A DNA stretch of 64,000 bases from Marsupella aquatica (GCA_973895155.1 OZ316895.1:9486001-9550000), one strand, 5' to 3'; shown: positions 12,218 to 23,060, counted from the stretch's first letter. The notes: generated from the letters alone by a model not told the origin. Made by a program: numbers and translations.

Positions 12218-13820
12218 ATGGATTCTTCTGGTGCTGCTGGGTTACCCGATGGACGACGGACCAATTTCACTCGGAGTGGGGCGCAGTTTCAGCCAACGAT
12301 ATTGGTAGCAGTCAGCAGTGCAGCTTCAGAGAGTGATTCCAACGAGGACTCAATGACCAGTTCTCCTCATCATCAGGTGGTTGCACCTTTCTTGTGGGAT
12401 ATGGACAAGATGTACGGAGCTACTAAGGGCCCACGACGATACTCTGGTGCAGTTGGCACGATTGATCTGGATGACTTCATCCAGGAATTTGATACGTGGT
12501 GCGATATGCAGATATTGCGTAACGCCACGTTGTTTACCCCTTTCATGGCATGGAAGGGATTATTTTAGCATTTGGAGGGGTCACCCATGGATGACTACCA
12601 TGAGTTTTGAAAGGCTCATTTGGTTGAGATTGAGGCATGGAGGCAGGATTGGTCGCCTAATTACGTGTCCATCACCTATGGCACTAGTGCGGCTGCCCAA
12701 CCCATTGCCACAACTGCTGCTTCTTCTAGCAGCACTAGCCAGAGTGGCACACCATCCACTAGCAGCACTCCAACAGCATCCACCACTACTCCTGCCAGTG
12801 TGATTGTGATAGGAACTGGAGTTGCGCCAACATTTAACCCTGTGGTGGAATTCTTTGAGGTACTAAAGCAGAACTATCAGGGTGTAAAAACTGATAAGTT
12901 GAAGGGTCTTCAGGAGTTCCAGCGCAAGACTGGAGAGTCTACGTGAGGCATACACTCGTATGCGCAGATTGATCACTGTCACCAAGGGAGTGACAGAGGC
13001 TCAGGCAGTCCAGTTTTGGTATGCAATTCTGGACAGAGAATTGCGACGTAGAGTGAGAGATGTCACTCTGCTTAGGGATGCAGATCCCATATTAGCAGTT
13101 GTTTTTACCCTTTCTGAGCGCATTGAGCTCAATATGGTGAATGAGAAGGTGGTGACTTCCGGATTTGCCAAGGAAGCACCAAAGGCTGCATCTACATCCA
13201 CACCATAGCCTACTGCACGAAAGAGCCAGAGGGAGAAGCCTACTGCACGAAAGTTTACTAGCCAGAGACCTGTGCCCTCTTATGCTGGACATCAGTCAGG
13301 ATGTTGGACCTGTGGTGGGGATCATGCACAGAGATATTGCCCAGATCATAGAGGATCAGGGGGAGCATCAGCGCGTAACCAGCGATAGTGTGATCACTGT
13401 GGAGCTCCTGGATACACCAAGGATAGGTGTTTCTCACTCCACCTTGAGTTACGGAGAGGAGGATCACGTACACATGATCAGGGAAGAGGAGGAGGAGGTA
13501 GAGGTGGTGGACGTGGTCGTGGCATGCCACATGCAGGGAGACAGGGAGGTGACGCTGCCCCTACTGTAACCAAGGATCCAAAGGATGCTAAGATTGCTCA
13601 ATTGGAGCAACAGCTAGCTGCCATGGCTAGTTCCCAGGTGAGACCTACTTCTGGTGATGGGGCATCTACATCCTATGGACCTTCCATATCCCATGGTCCT
13701 TCCACATCTTATGGAGCTGATGGAGACCTTGCCACCATGGGATTCATGTGTGGCACTACACATATTGATGCATCAGCAGCGTTGACACGTGGGGCAGCCA
13801 AAGCTCTTGAGCCCCGATAA
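12218..13820 (+). pseudogene. gypsy Gag with two zinc knuckles, broken
   Basis: The start ATG at 12218 has good context (GGTCACCATGG). Gag forms the virus-like particle and packages the RNA. The body includes QAVQFWYAILDREL near 13000, typical of retrotransposon Gag. Two knuckles follow at about 13302-13420: CWTCGGDH...C is intact, and CDHCGAPGY...C has Tyr where the His ligand is expected. Lesions are TAG 12566, TGA 12608, a 2-base loss in a GAGAG run near 12935, TAG 13206, TAG 13386 and terminal TAA 13818. The tail (13500-13820) is Gly/Arg-rich and then Ser/Thr-rich. Confidence 0.85.
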
Positions 13821-13860
13821 GCAGTAGTGGAGTTAGATCCACAAAGGGGGGGATGCACGT

Positions 13861-15020
13861 CGGCAGACAAAGCTTCCTCAGTCTTTTACATTGTCAGAGA
13901 CAGTTTAGACTGCCTCTATGAACCCGGTTCGGAGAAACCCTGACGTGGGTAAGTTGGCAGAATCAGGTAGTGATGCAGCAGGGATGACAGGTACCTTGCT
14001 GGGGGCGGCTACTACCATGGTACGCACCCCATTATTTTCAACAACAGACATGCTAAACTTGGGAGTTGGTCCTGCATAAGTGTTCAGATTGGCAGCTACA
14101 CTCTATGAGGACACTCCAGTGGTTGCTTCCCATGTAGAAGCAACTACTGCTACTAGTGAGACATGGCATGCAGTAGCAGCGAGGTTGGTGGATTTACCAG
14201 CACGCCCTGCATTTGAGAGGACTAGGTTTAAACCTAGTGTTGTATCATTGGATAATCGGAGTGGTATCTTCCAATTAGTTGGGTCTTCTGGAGCAGTATA
14301 CCAGCCACAGAGGGTGTGACTGGATACTGGTGCTCAGCCCTTGATGTTGGATAAGTCTGCCATACGTGGATTGGGATTGCATCTAGAGGATTTGGAGGAT
14401 TGTCCCTTTCCCATTCAGACTTCATTGGGGGGACCTACACCTACACAGCACATTACCAGGAGACCTCTCGATTTGAGGATTCAGGAAGATCATACCACAG
14501 ATAGCTCACAGATACAGGCGCGAGCTATTCTGACTAAGGCAGAGTCATATGATGTATTGGTGGGATGTACAGTGCTCTACCCCATGGGATTTATTCTTGA
14601 TTTTTGGGAGGAATCAGTGTAGTATAGACCTGATTGGCAGTCAGGAGATGCTCAATTGAGCAAATTGCCAGTGAGATTTAGTGGACCTATGGGAGGCCCA
14701 AAATCCACACCATTGTCTTTGGCAGCATTTAGTGGTCTAATTGCTGGACCTGATAATTTGATTGAGGGTAATGCGCATGCAGTAGATGTTCCACCATTGG
14801 AGGAGTCTCATGAGGAGCACATCATGCGAGGATTACCTAATGGCAGTGTTGTGCCACCAGTGTGGGGCACTGCACAGGCCTTGCCAAAGGCAGCAGCACG
14901 ATTGGTACATGATGCATGGCGTCATGCTTTTACACCACAGTCAGGAGTAGAGCAGTCTCTTGCAGATGGACTTGTGACTCTTTCACCATTAGATACCACT
15001 CCTATTGCTTGGCAGTATCA
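13861..15020 (+). pseudogene. gypsy protease region, broken
   Basis: The frame shifts after 13820 and runs to about 15010 with in-frame stops at about 13906, 14077, 14317 and 14620. The retropepsin active site LDTGAQPLM lies at 14320-14346, directly after the TGA at 14317, so the stop removes the residue before the catalytic motif. Downstream, 14650-15010 encodes a linker with no domain that I recognise. Confidence 0.8.
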
Positions 15021-16141
15021 CCGGAGGGTATTTGTTTGTTGGATCTTTTTGGTGGGATTAGCACTAGATTGGCTGCTGTTCTTCAGGCAGGAATTCCTGT
15101 GCGTCGTTATTTGTATGTGGAGACAGATGGACAGCATAGAGGGTCTCATTGCGACATGTGGCTATGTTGGTGGATAGATATCCACAGTTGCTGCCAGTGG
15201 ATGCTATTCGTGGTTATCAGCATGCACTACCTGCTGATTTTTCATTGCTGGGGGCGGATCATCTGCATCGTGTTGGCCCCATTGATTTGGTGATTGCCGG
15301 CGTTGGGCATGGACTTCATGATCCACGCTCTGCACTATTTTGGGAGATGTTATGGGTGCTGCGTCATCTCTAGCTATATCAAACACAGTCTCCAGCATAC
15401 ATTTTGGAGAATGTGCCATTGTTAGGTGATGATCGTAGTCGGATTGTTGCTAGTGTTCACTAGGTGAGGTCTTGGATTGGACCTGTTGTGTTATTGGATG
15501 CTGCACGTGTGGGTTCTCGTGCACATCGTCCACGCTTGTGGTGGACCAATTTGATCCCATGTGAGGTGCTGAAGCACGCATTTGACAGCATTCCACGCTC
15601 ACCAGCCTTAGTGGTGGATGATATTTTGGATCCAGGGCGTCGTGCACAAGGTGTGACCCAACTTGATAGACCTCCATTGGCAGTGGTCAATGCAGTTGGG
15701 CGCTCACGTTGTGCATTACCCACTCTTGTAAGCCACTCTACTTCATATGCATTCAGAGCAAGTGGCCCTAGACTTGTGTGGGACATAGCTCTCCAGCAAT
15801 TAGTGGAGCCTACTACTGATGAGAGAGAGCGTGCTACGGGATTTTTGACTGGCACCACTACAGTTGCCTTTGTGTTAGAGGGGTTGCGGCACCAGGTTCT
15901 TGGTCAAGCAATGGATCTGAATTGTTTGACTTGGATTATCAGCTTGGGAGTAGCTGAACAGTTGCGGATGCGCTCTGCTGGAATTACTGATTGTCCCTTG
16001 GTGAGCTTGCGATCCACTAAGACAGTACTGACCACCTTGGGGGCGAGCAGACCTATGGACCTATGGCAGGATTGGCCAAGGCTGGACAGATTGTTGAGCA
16101 GGAAGGGATTGCTCAATCTACTTCTAAATAGCAATCATTGA
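15021..16141 (+). pseudogene. Retrotransposon-encoded cytosine-5 DNA methyltransferase domain, broken
   Basis: Motifs of C5 DNA methyltransferases appear in canonical order. Motif I LLDLFGGIST is at about 15036-15065 (SAM binding). PIDLVIAG (about 15280-15301) is the strand leading to motif IV. Motif VI LENV is at about 15404. Motif VIII RPRLWW is at about 15527. Motif IX-like ERERATGF is near 15826 and a motif X-like VLGQAMDLN near 15898. The catalytic PCQ of motif IV is absent: IAGVGHGLHDP runs straight across it, so about ten residues appear deleted. A frameshift lies near 15140 and TAG stops at 15371 and 15470. The order is canonical, not DRM-permuted. The domain sits between protease and RT, in the polyprotein register of the element, so it is not a captured flanking gene. 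Its role is inferred: methylating element or host DNA. Confidence 0.85.
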
Positions 16142-16143
16142 CT

Positions 16144-17905
16144 ATCTCTTCTACCCTACAAAGAGATATTAGGGATTTGGTGGAGAGTTGGGAACCACAG
16201 CTTGGCCCTAAGTTGACAGGGGAGGAGAGACATCGCATGCATCGATTCCTGAAGAGTTACTGGAATTGTTTTGCATTTAGCATGAAGGATTTGGGGACAT
16301 TAAAGGGTCCTGGTATTCAGATTGAATTGGCTAGTGATGCGCCAATCTTTCGTAGGCCATATCGTTACAGTGACATGGAGAGAGCTTTGATTCAAAGCAG
16401 AACTCAAGATTTGTTGGAGGCTGGATTGGTGGAGATTTCATATGGGGAGTATGCATCTGCCATAGTGATGCCAGCCAAGAAGGATGTGCATGACAATTAC
16501 ATAGATAGGCGCATGTGTGGTGATTATAGACCCATTAATCGCCAAACAAAATCTGATAGATATGCCATGCCCACACCTGAGGAGATCTTTGATGCTGTGG
16601 GGCATGCAAAGGTTTTCAGTTCATTGGATCTGAGGGCAAGGTACCATCAACTTCCAATTAGGCATGCTGACAGGTCCAAGACAGCATTCTGGGGGATTGA
16701 TTCTTATGGCAAAGATCGTTTGTATCAGTGATTATTCTTACTATTTGGGTTGAAGAATGCACCAACTGAGTTCCAGATAGTCATGGATCGAATCCTTGCA
16801 GGTTTGGATTTTGTCAGATGTTATATTGATGATATTTTGGTCTATTTTTCTACCGTGGAAGAACATCAGTAGCACTTGCAGATTGTGTTGGAGAGATTGA
16901 GAGCACATGGGTTGAAGCTCCATCCCAGCAAGTGTAAGTTCTTCCAAGACCAGATTGAGTATTTGGGCCACACTATATACCCAGGGGGATTGGGTGTACA
17001 ACAAACTAAAGTGGAGGCCATTACACAGATTCCTTGTCCTACTGATGTGAGTAGAGTTCGTGCATTCTTGGGATTGGCGAGCTACTACAGGAGGTATGTT
17101 AAAGGATTTAGCCAGCTTGCTAAACCTTTGACCATACTCACTAAGTTGGATCAGGAATGGTTTTGGGGTGATGACCAGGAGCATGCCTTTCAGGAGTTGA
17201 AGCAAAGGTTGGCATCATCCCCTATTTTTGAGAAGACCCATTTCAGGCAGACCATTTCAGCTACACACTGATTGGAGTGGAGTAGGACTTGGAGCAGTGC
17301 TGACTCAGAAGGATGATGAGGGGAATGAGTTTGTTGTGGCTTATGCCAATAGATCAAACAATTCAGCAGAGGCTAAGTATAGCTCTTATGAGGGAGAGTG
17401 TTTGGCAGCAGTGTGGGCTGTTGCACATTTTTGTTGCTACTTGTTTGGTAACCCCTTCACCTTGATCACTGATCATCAACCTCTTAAGTGGTTAATGGAG
17501 TTTGACAAGCTTACATGGAAGCTTGCACGATGGGCATTGTTGTTATAGGAGTATGATTTCCAAGTGGTGCATAGGCCCGGAAAAGTGAACTTGGATGCAG
17601 ATGGATTAAGCCGCAATTCATGTACCAGTCAGCAGGATGAGACTGGAGCCAGATGGCATGATGAGTCAGATAAGGAGATGGTGCCAGGATGGCATGCATC
17701 TGCCTTTCTTTGTTGGGTGCCAGCATATAGTGGATCTGTGGACTCTACCTCATTGGATGGAGTGGATGATGAGTCTTCAGATATGGATGTTGGTGAGGTA
17801 ACTGTTGGACAACAAGATATTCATAATGATGTGAGAGTGTTGGAATATCTGCGCAATGGTTCTATTGTTGGCAGTGTTGATGCCAAAGAACGTGACAGGG
17901 TTCTA
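16144..17905 (+). pseudogene. gypsy reverse transcriptase and RNase H, broken
   Basis: RT shows MCGDYRPINRQT (about 16513), FSSLDLRARYHQLPI (about 16616), LFGLKNAPTEFQ (about 16742) and the catalytic YIDD at 16822-16833. Connection and RNase H follow, with FLGLASYYRRYVKGF at about 17067, LHTDWSGVGLGAVL at about 17261, YEGECLAAVWA and ITDHQPLKWL. Stops are TGA 16729 (expected Trp), TAG 16870, TAG 17546 and TAG 17906, with a frameshift near 17245. The copy is therefore inactive. Confidence 0.92.
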
Positions 17906-17908
17906 TAG

Positions 17909-19258
17909 AGAGCCAAGAGGTTTCGATGGGAGGGAAACCATCTTTTGAGAGTACTACATGATGGTAGGGTGTTGGTGGTACCAAAACCATCACAACGAGT
18001 ACATTTGGAGCGACATGCACACGAGGAGTTGGGTCACTTTGGTGTGAAGCGCACTTACAGCTTGTTGCAGACACAGTATTGGTGGCGTGGTATGCACACT
18101 CATGTCCAACAGTTGATAGCTAAGTGTGTGGTATGTGATAGAGTGAGAGCATCATTTAATGCTCTCACTCCCCAGTTGCACCCTTTGTTGATCATGGGTT
18201 TGGGATATCATTGGAGTTTGGATTTTGCTGGTCCATTACCTCTTACCCAACGTCATAATCGGTATGTTTTGGTCATGGTGGAGCACTTCTCCAAGTGGAT
18301 TGAGCTAGTGGCGTTGCCCGATAAAGCCAGTGGAGGAGTTGCTGCTACATTTTTGGATCGTGTACTCAGTCATTTTGGAGCACCAGCTGAGGTGTTGACT
18401 GATCAGGGAACTGAGTTCCGTGGAGAGTTTGAGAGTTTGTGTGAACAAGCTCTGATTGATCATCGTACTACCTCTCGTGATCATCCTGAGGCAGATGGAT
18501 TAGCTGAGAGAGTTGTGCAAACTGTGAAGAGAGGATTGCGTAAATATGGCTTGCAGTTTGGTCATCTGGGAGATTGGGATCTCTAGCTACCTTGGTTAGC
18601 TATGGGCTACCGTTTCAGTCGGCAAGCATCACTTGCATCCTTCTCACCTTACTTTTTGCTCTATGGTAGAGAGCCAGATTTGCCAGCAGCTATTCGTCGT
18701 GATGCTGCACCAGTTGTGAACTTGGATGATCCTAATGTTTGGGTCAAGGTGTGTTCAGAGAGAGCACGGGTATTTCAGAGAGTGATGCCCATGGATTTTG
18801 ACAACCTTGTCATTGCCCAACATCGTGATACTTTGAGGTATGCCACTATTTGTGGAGGAGGTTACTGTGCAAGCATTCAACGATTTCATCCTGGTGATTA
18901 TGTTTATTTGTAGCAGATAGCACCCACAACACTTGATGTGACCTCAGGCCGGACAATCTTACGTGTGCATGAAGTGTTGCCTTCTGGTGTCCTGATGTTG
19001 GAGGGACGCGATGGTATGGTTTGGAAGGATCATGTGTGCAATTGTGCACCATGTCACCTTCCCAACATTGATGGTACAGTAGATCCAAGCTTGGCACATG
19101 TTCGTGCTGGCTTGAAATGTATGTTGTGTGGATCTGCTCAGGGAGCAGCTACTAGGTTGATTTGTGATAAGTGTTCTCGAGGATGGCACATGTCATGTTT
19201 GACACCACCATTGCAGGTGATTCCTAGTGGATCATGGTTGTGTCCTCGGTGTCGATGA
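17909..19258 (+). pseudogene. gypsy integrase with C-terminal PHD finger, broken
   Basis: The zinc-binding HHCC region spans about 18010-18140 (ELGHFGVKRTY...CVVC). The DDE core follows: LDFAGPLP (about 18218), LTDQGTEF (about 18395) and DGLAERVVQ (about 18493). After the core come the integrase C-terminal region and a PHD finger. TAG stops at 18584 and 18911 both fall where Gln is the simplest parent codon. The frame is otherwise continuous from 17909 to the final TGA at 19256. Confidence 0.9.
19118..19255 (+). other. PHD finger coding segment at the end of gypsy pol
   Basis: The Cys/His pattern C-x2-C, C-x2-C (CDKC), H-x2-C (HMSC), C-x2-C (CPRC), with the conserved Trp before the last pair (SGSWLC), is a C4HC3 PHD finger. 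PHD fingers read histone H3 tails. Here it occupies the place where chromoviruses have a chromodomain, so targeting of integration to chromatin is a reasonable inference. This part is itself free of stops. Confidence 0.88.
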
Positions 19259-19422
19259 AGCCGACTAGTTATCATTTGTGTTCTCTTGGCAAATATGGAT
19301 TGCAGGTAGGTGATCGATGGGGCTCACTTGCACCCGGCCACCTGATCTTCACACCTAAAAAGGTGTATATCAACCTTGTAGAACTCATGGCTAGCTAGAG
19401 TTAGGGGACCTTACTCCCAGCT

Positions 19423-19432
19423 AGGGGGGCGA
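19423..19432 (+). promoter_or_regulatory. Polypurine tract of gypsy element
   Basis: AGGGGGGCGA is followed immediately by TGGTGGGTTTTGG, the start of LTR part A. This placement supports an LTR in which A precedes B. Confidence 0.7.
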
Positions 19433-19434
19433 TG

Positions 19435-19569
19435 GTGGGTTTTGGACATGTGTGGACATGAGTTCCACTTGTATTCCATTCTCTTGTGTTTGTGATGTGG
19501 CAGTGTGACTATGTTTGGATGTATGTGACAAGCGATGTATGTTATGTAGCGATGTGTATGCGCACGACA
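19435..19569 (+). repeat. LTR part A, inner copy
   Basis: This 135-bp segment matches 19916-20050 with three differences. It ends GCGCACGACA, two bases (GC) before LTR part B. The A-B joint is the palindrome GACAGCTGTC (19566-19575). Confidence 0.88.
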
Positions 19570-19571
19570 GC

Positions 19572-19913
19572 TGTCACACCATTCTAGGTAGTGTTAGAGT
19601 GTATCGTACTATCTAGATGGTCCGTATGTTTGGTAGGTGTGCTATATGAGCCGATAAGGTTCTGTTAGGTTTGTGTGAGAGGGTACTTCTCACTTGTGAG
19701 GCATTGAAAGGTCATCTTTCAATGTTGAGCCTTGGAGAGAGAGGAGCTTGAGGAGCTTGAGTGTGGCTATGGTGGCTGTGAGCTCCGCTTGTGTAACGTG
19801 GATTCCTTGAGTAGTGCAAGGTGCGTTGGCTTGACATACGTGTGTGATCGGATTGGTGCGGGATCGATGGGGTATTGTTGAACGGGATCGTTGTGCCGAT
19901 TGTATTGAGATTA
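19572..19913 (+). repeat. LTR part B, right copy
   Basis: The 342 bp match 10497-10838 at 339 positions. Here part B is followed at once by a second copy of part A, not by leader sequence. Confidence 0.9.
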
Positions 19914-19915
19914 TT

Positions 19916-20050
19916 GTGGGTTTTGGACATGTGTGGACATGAGTTCCACTTGTATTCCATTATCTTGTGTTTGTGATGTGGCAGTGTGACTATGTCTGGA
20001 TGTATGTGACAAGCGATGTATGTTATGTAGCGGTGTGTATGCGCACGACA
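19916..20050 (+). repeat. LTR part A, terminal copy
   Basis: The 135 bp match 19435-19569 at 132 positions and end in GCACGACA at the right edge of the element, followed by CATG. Confidence 0.88.
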
Positions 20051-20054
20051 CATG

Positions 20055-21546
20055 GCATGTTGCATCCCCCTGAAAGGAAAACATGATCAAAGGATAGTGA
20101 GAGCGTATACGGCTCACTTTCACAACAAAAATATCTAGGCTCTTTCCGAGACGTTGGGTTTCTTTGCGAAGGATGAATAAGACCTCACACGTTTTAGGGC
20201 AATCACTTGCTCTGAATGGTACAAAAGCATTAATTGTCACACAACACAGTGGGTTTGCAGAAAAGTTGTCATATCTAAAACAAGAGTGGCCCCCTGGGCC
20301 CTCAGTCTTAACTAATATGTGGAGGACGTGCGAACGCTCGAAGGGTAATTTTTATTCATTTTGAACTAATGATTATAATTATTACTGGTAATAAAGGAAC
20401 TTTTAATAGTAAAATGAAAATAACAAGGGGTAAACAAGAAAAGGGCCTGATCATAGGGGGTCCACTTCTTTTACACGGAGTGAGGGCCTAGGGGAGTGAC
20501 CCAATTCTACTAAGACAGTAGAAACTAATGAAAATCAGATAGCATTGTTAAACTACTGAAAGTCAGTGCCAGAGTTCACAAATTTCAGCCCCTCCTGATC
20601 GCGTCAACATACTTTGCTTAAACTTTGTTATTAAATGCAACACTGATCTTACTCACTGAGGAAGGAGAGCGATATACCCTGTTGTGAAGCAACAATTGTC
20701 CCTGCCAGGCGAGATGAGCGCCAAAGGATTACTCCTGCCATCCCTCTCTTGAAAATGCCATCACCTCAAATGCTGTAGGTGAGGCTCCCAAGAATCGACA
20801 AATTCTGGGACACAGATACATGTGGTCCTTGACCTGACTTGTGATGTCGTCGAAGGTACCGTCAAACTCTCGGTCAAACTCCGATAATTATGACAAAGAG
20901 CGCCAATACAAATTCAATCTAAGTATTGAGTACTTTGAATGGCAACCTTACCACGAGTTAAGTGAACCGCCTTCTAGTACCTAACATAAATTCAAGGGCA
21001 GGTTGGTCTTTAGTGGCTGAGAAATCTCTAACAATCCTCACAAACATTTTGCAAACAGTGCTCAAATCCTCTGCCAGAAGAACTCCGGACACATGGACAG
21101 CTAAGATGAAAACTCTGGCAAAAAAGGGATTAAGGATTCAAAGAATATTTCAAGATTGGCAAAATAGGCAACATTCTGAGGGCAGGTGAAAGTGAGAGGA
21201 GAGATAGTGTACCAGCTTGCTCGTGTCAACAAAACAGTTGGGACACCGGCTAGAGCATTCAGGTAGAGTCCTCCCTTAGCACTTGGGAGTACATCATTAT
21301 ACCCGGAGAAAACACAATGTGGGGAAGCTCCTGTGTAAATCGAGATTGTGGATAATGTCTTCTTCCATTGCATGACATGGTCACAACATTCAAAACCCAC
21401 AGGCAGAGAAGAAAGTGAACATGTAAAGTGAACTCCGTTATACATTAGAGATTGGTGAAATTCGTGCAAGTATCCTTGTGAGCTTTTTGGTCACACACCT
21501 GGTTTCTTTGGGCAAAACCACTTATGATTTATTTATGACTAGCTCA
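20055..21546. other. Intergenic, with a repeat-family end at about 20288
   Basis: No gene is seen. CCCTGGGCCCTCAGTCTTAA and the following text at about 20288-20345 recur, diverged and inverted, near 34205-34255, and the CCCTGGGCCCTCA core also near 24261. It therefore marks a dispersed repeat family. Confidence 0.5.
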
Positions 21547-21960
21547 ATACCCGTGCGTTGCACAAAAGAAGTCGTGTTGGCCAAGAGGTCGTAGAGAGAA
21601 AATATGTCGTGTTGGCCAAGAGGTCGTTGAGAGAAAAGATCATTGAGGAAAAAAGATGTCGTGTTGGCCAAGAGGTCATTGAGAAAAAAGATGTCGTGTC
21701 GGCCAAGAAGTCGTTGAAAAAAAAGTTGTCATGTCGGCCAAGATGTCGTTGAAAAAACAATTGTCATGTTGGCCAAGATGTCATTGAGAAAAAGATGCCA
21801 TGTCCGCAAGGACATCATTGAGGGAAAAGATGTCGTGTCGGCCAAGACATTGTTGAGGGAAAATACCCGTGCGTTGCACAAAAGATGTTGTTACTTAAGA
21901 AAAAAGATGTTGTGTCGCCCAAAATGTCGTTAAAATAAAGATGTCATGGCGCCCAATGTG
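21547..21960 (+). repeat. Tandem array of about 30-35 bp GATGTCGTGTTGGCCAAGA units
   Basis: About ten degenerate units of the type GATGTCGTGTTGGCCAAGA, followed by a short purine spacer, run from about 21565 to 21960. ATACCCGTGCGTTGCACAAA stands at 21549 and again at about 21863. The open frames across it are by-products of the repeat. Confidence 0.85.
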
Positions 21961-22260
21961 ACGAGGCCAATGGCCCCACTTAAGGGGTAGTAGTGACGCA
22001 CACATGTAAATAAATAGATTTGTGTCAAGTTTTTTTTGCTTTTGTTCTCTTACAACCTCGCCGAAGATAGTTTACGTGCAATATAGATGAGGTGAGTGTT
22101 GATGTTTTTCATGTCCTCTTAATTTTAATTGTCGGCCAAGCCTCAGGAAAAGGGGGGTTGGCCACTGGCCGGTGCAAGACAAGGCATGTACCCTAATGCC
22201 CTTCCATGTAGGAGCCGAGGATTTCCTATCTTTTTATTTTTTTAAGCGGCCCTAGTATTA

Positions 22261-23060
22261 GCATAATGGGGGCCGGGTCGAAAGGCGTGAGTGGCCAAGC
22301 GCCACTTTTGGGACCGGCCAACAAGAGTTAGGGAAGGAAAAAAATTGGAGCCGGCCAAGCACGAAGGTAAAATAAAAATTAGGACCACGGCCACCGATGG
22401 GCAGCCCTGGGTGGCACCGGCCAATGGAGGGCCAATTAAGGCTCGACCAGCAACAAGGCAGCCTGAGGCAACGGCCCCAACAGCAAGCCGGCCAAGGAGC
22501 AAGGCGGCCAGCAGCAAGGCCCCGGCCAGCAACAAGACGGCCTGAGGGGGAGCCCCGACAAGGCTAAGGGTGCCGGCCAGCAACAAGCCGGCCTAGGAGC
22601 GAGTGGGAGGGGGAATTGAACCCCCCAAACCCTGGCGCATAGGGTGACGAGCCCCGAAGGGCGAGTAAGGGCGCCACAAGGAGGAGAGAGTGAGCAAAGA
22701 GGGGGACGGGGGGCAATTAAGATCTCCCGGAACCCGGGAGCGAGCCCAAGGAGGCGCCAGCCATAAAGGGCGCCCATAGGGACGCGAGCAGGGGGGCAGG
22801 GCACGAGTGTATGGGGGTATTAAAAGCCCCCAGATCCCGGGGCAGGCAAGTACAAGGGAGTTGGGGGGGCATTAAAGCTCCCAGGTCCTGAGAGGCTCCC
22901 TGCACCTGGGGGAGGCCTTGGCCATTTGGGGACCCCGACCAGGAGTATCCTTGCACCGGGGGGAGGACCCAAAAGAGCCCCAGCCACCAGAGGGCAAGCC
23001 CAAGGAGACCCCGGCCAGGAGGAGAGTGAGGGTTCCAATGGCCACTCCATAGATGAGGAT
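22261..23060. other. GC-rich low-complexity block
   Basis: The block contrasts sharply with its AT-rich surroundings and consists of variants of GGCCAGCAACAAGNCGGCC and GGAGNCCCCGGCCAGGAG. Open frames exist on both strands only because stop codons are rare in such composition. No domain is recognised. Confidence 0.6.

Larger units (their letters stand above)
10497..20050 (+). mobile_element. Ty3/gypsy retrotransposon encoding a DNA methyltransferase and a PHD finger, decayed
   Basis: The element carries, in order, Gag, two CCHC knuckles, aspartic protease, a cytosine-5 DNA methyltransferase domain, RT, RNase H, integrase and a C-terminal PHD finger. RT before integrase defines Ty3/gypsy. LTR-derived pieces occur as B (10497-10838), A (19435-19569), B (19572-19913) and A (19916-20050). 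A 4-bp CATG flanks the ends at 10493-10496 and 20051-20054 and may be the target duplication. The coding region contains at least 16 stops and several frameshifts. Chromatin-related modules are known in gypsy elements (chromodomains in chromoviruses); the methyltransferase plus PHD combination is unusual. Confidence 0.9.

Noticed and set aside
1644-19258. TAG recoded as Gln, which would make both polyproteins largely readable
   Set aside because: All three intact LHCB genes end in TAG at the expected C-terminus, so TAG works as a stop in this genome. TGA and TAA stops and frameshifts are also present.
22242-22586. GC-rich open frames at 22.2-23.1 kb as genes
   Set aside because: Open frames occur on both strands and are low-complexity Ala/Gly/Pro sequence caused by repeats.
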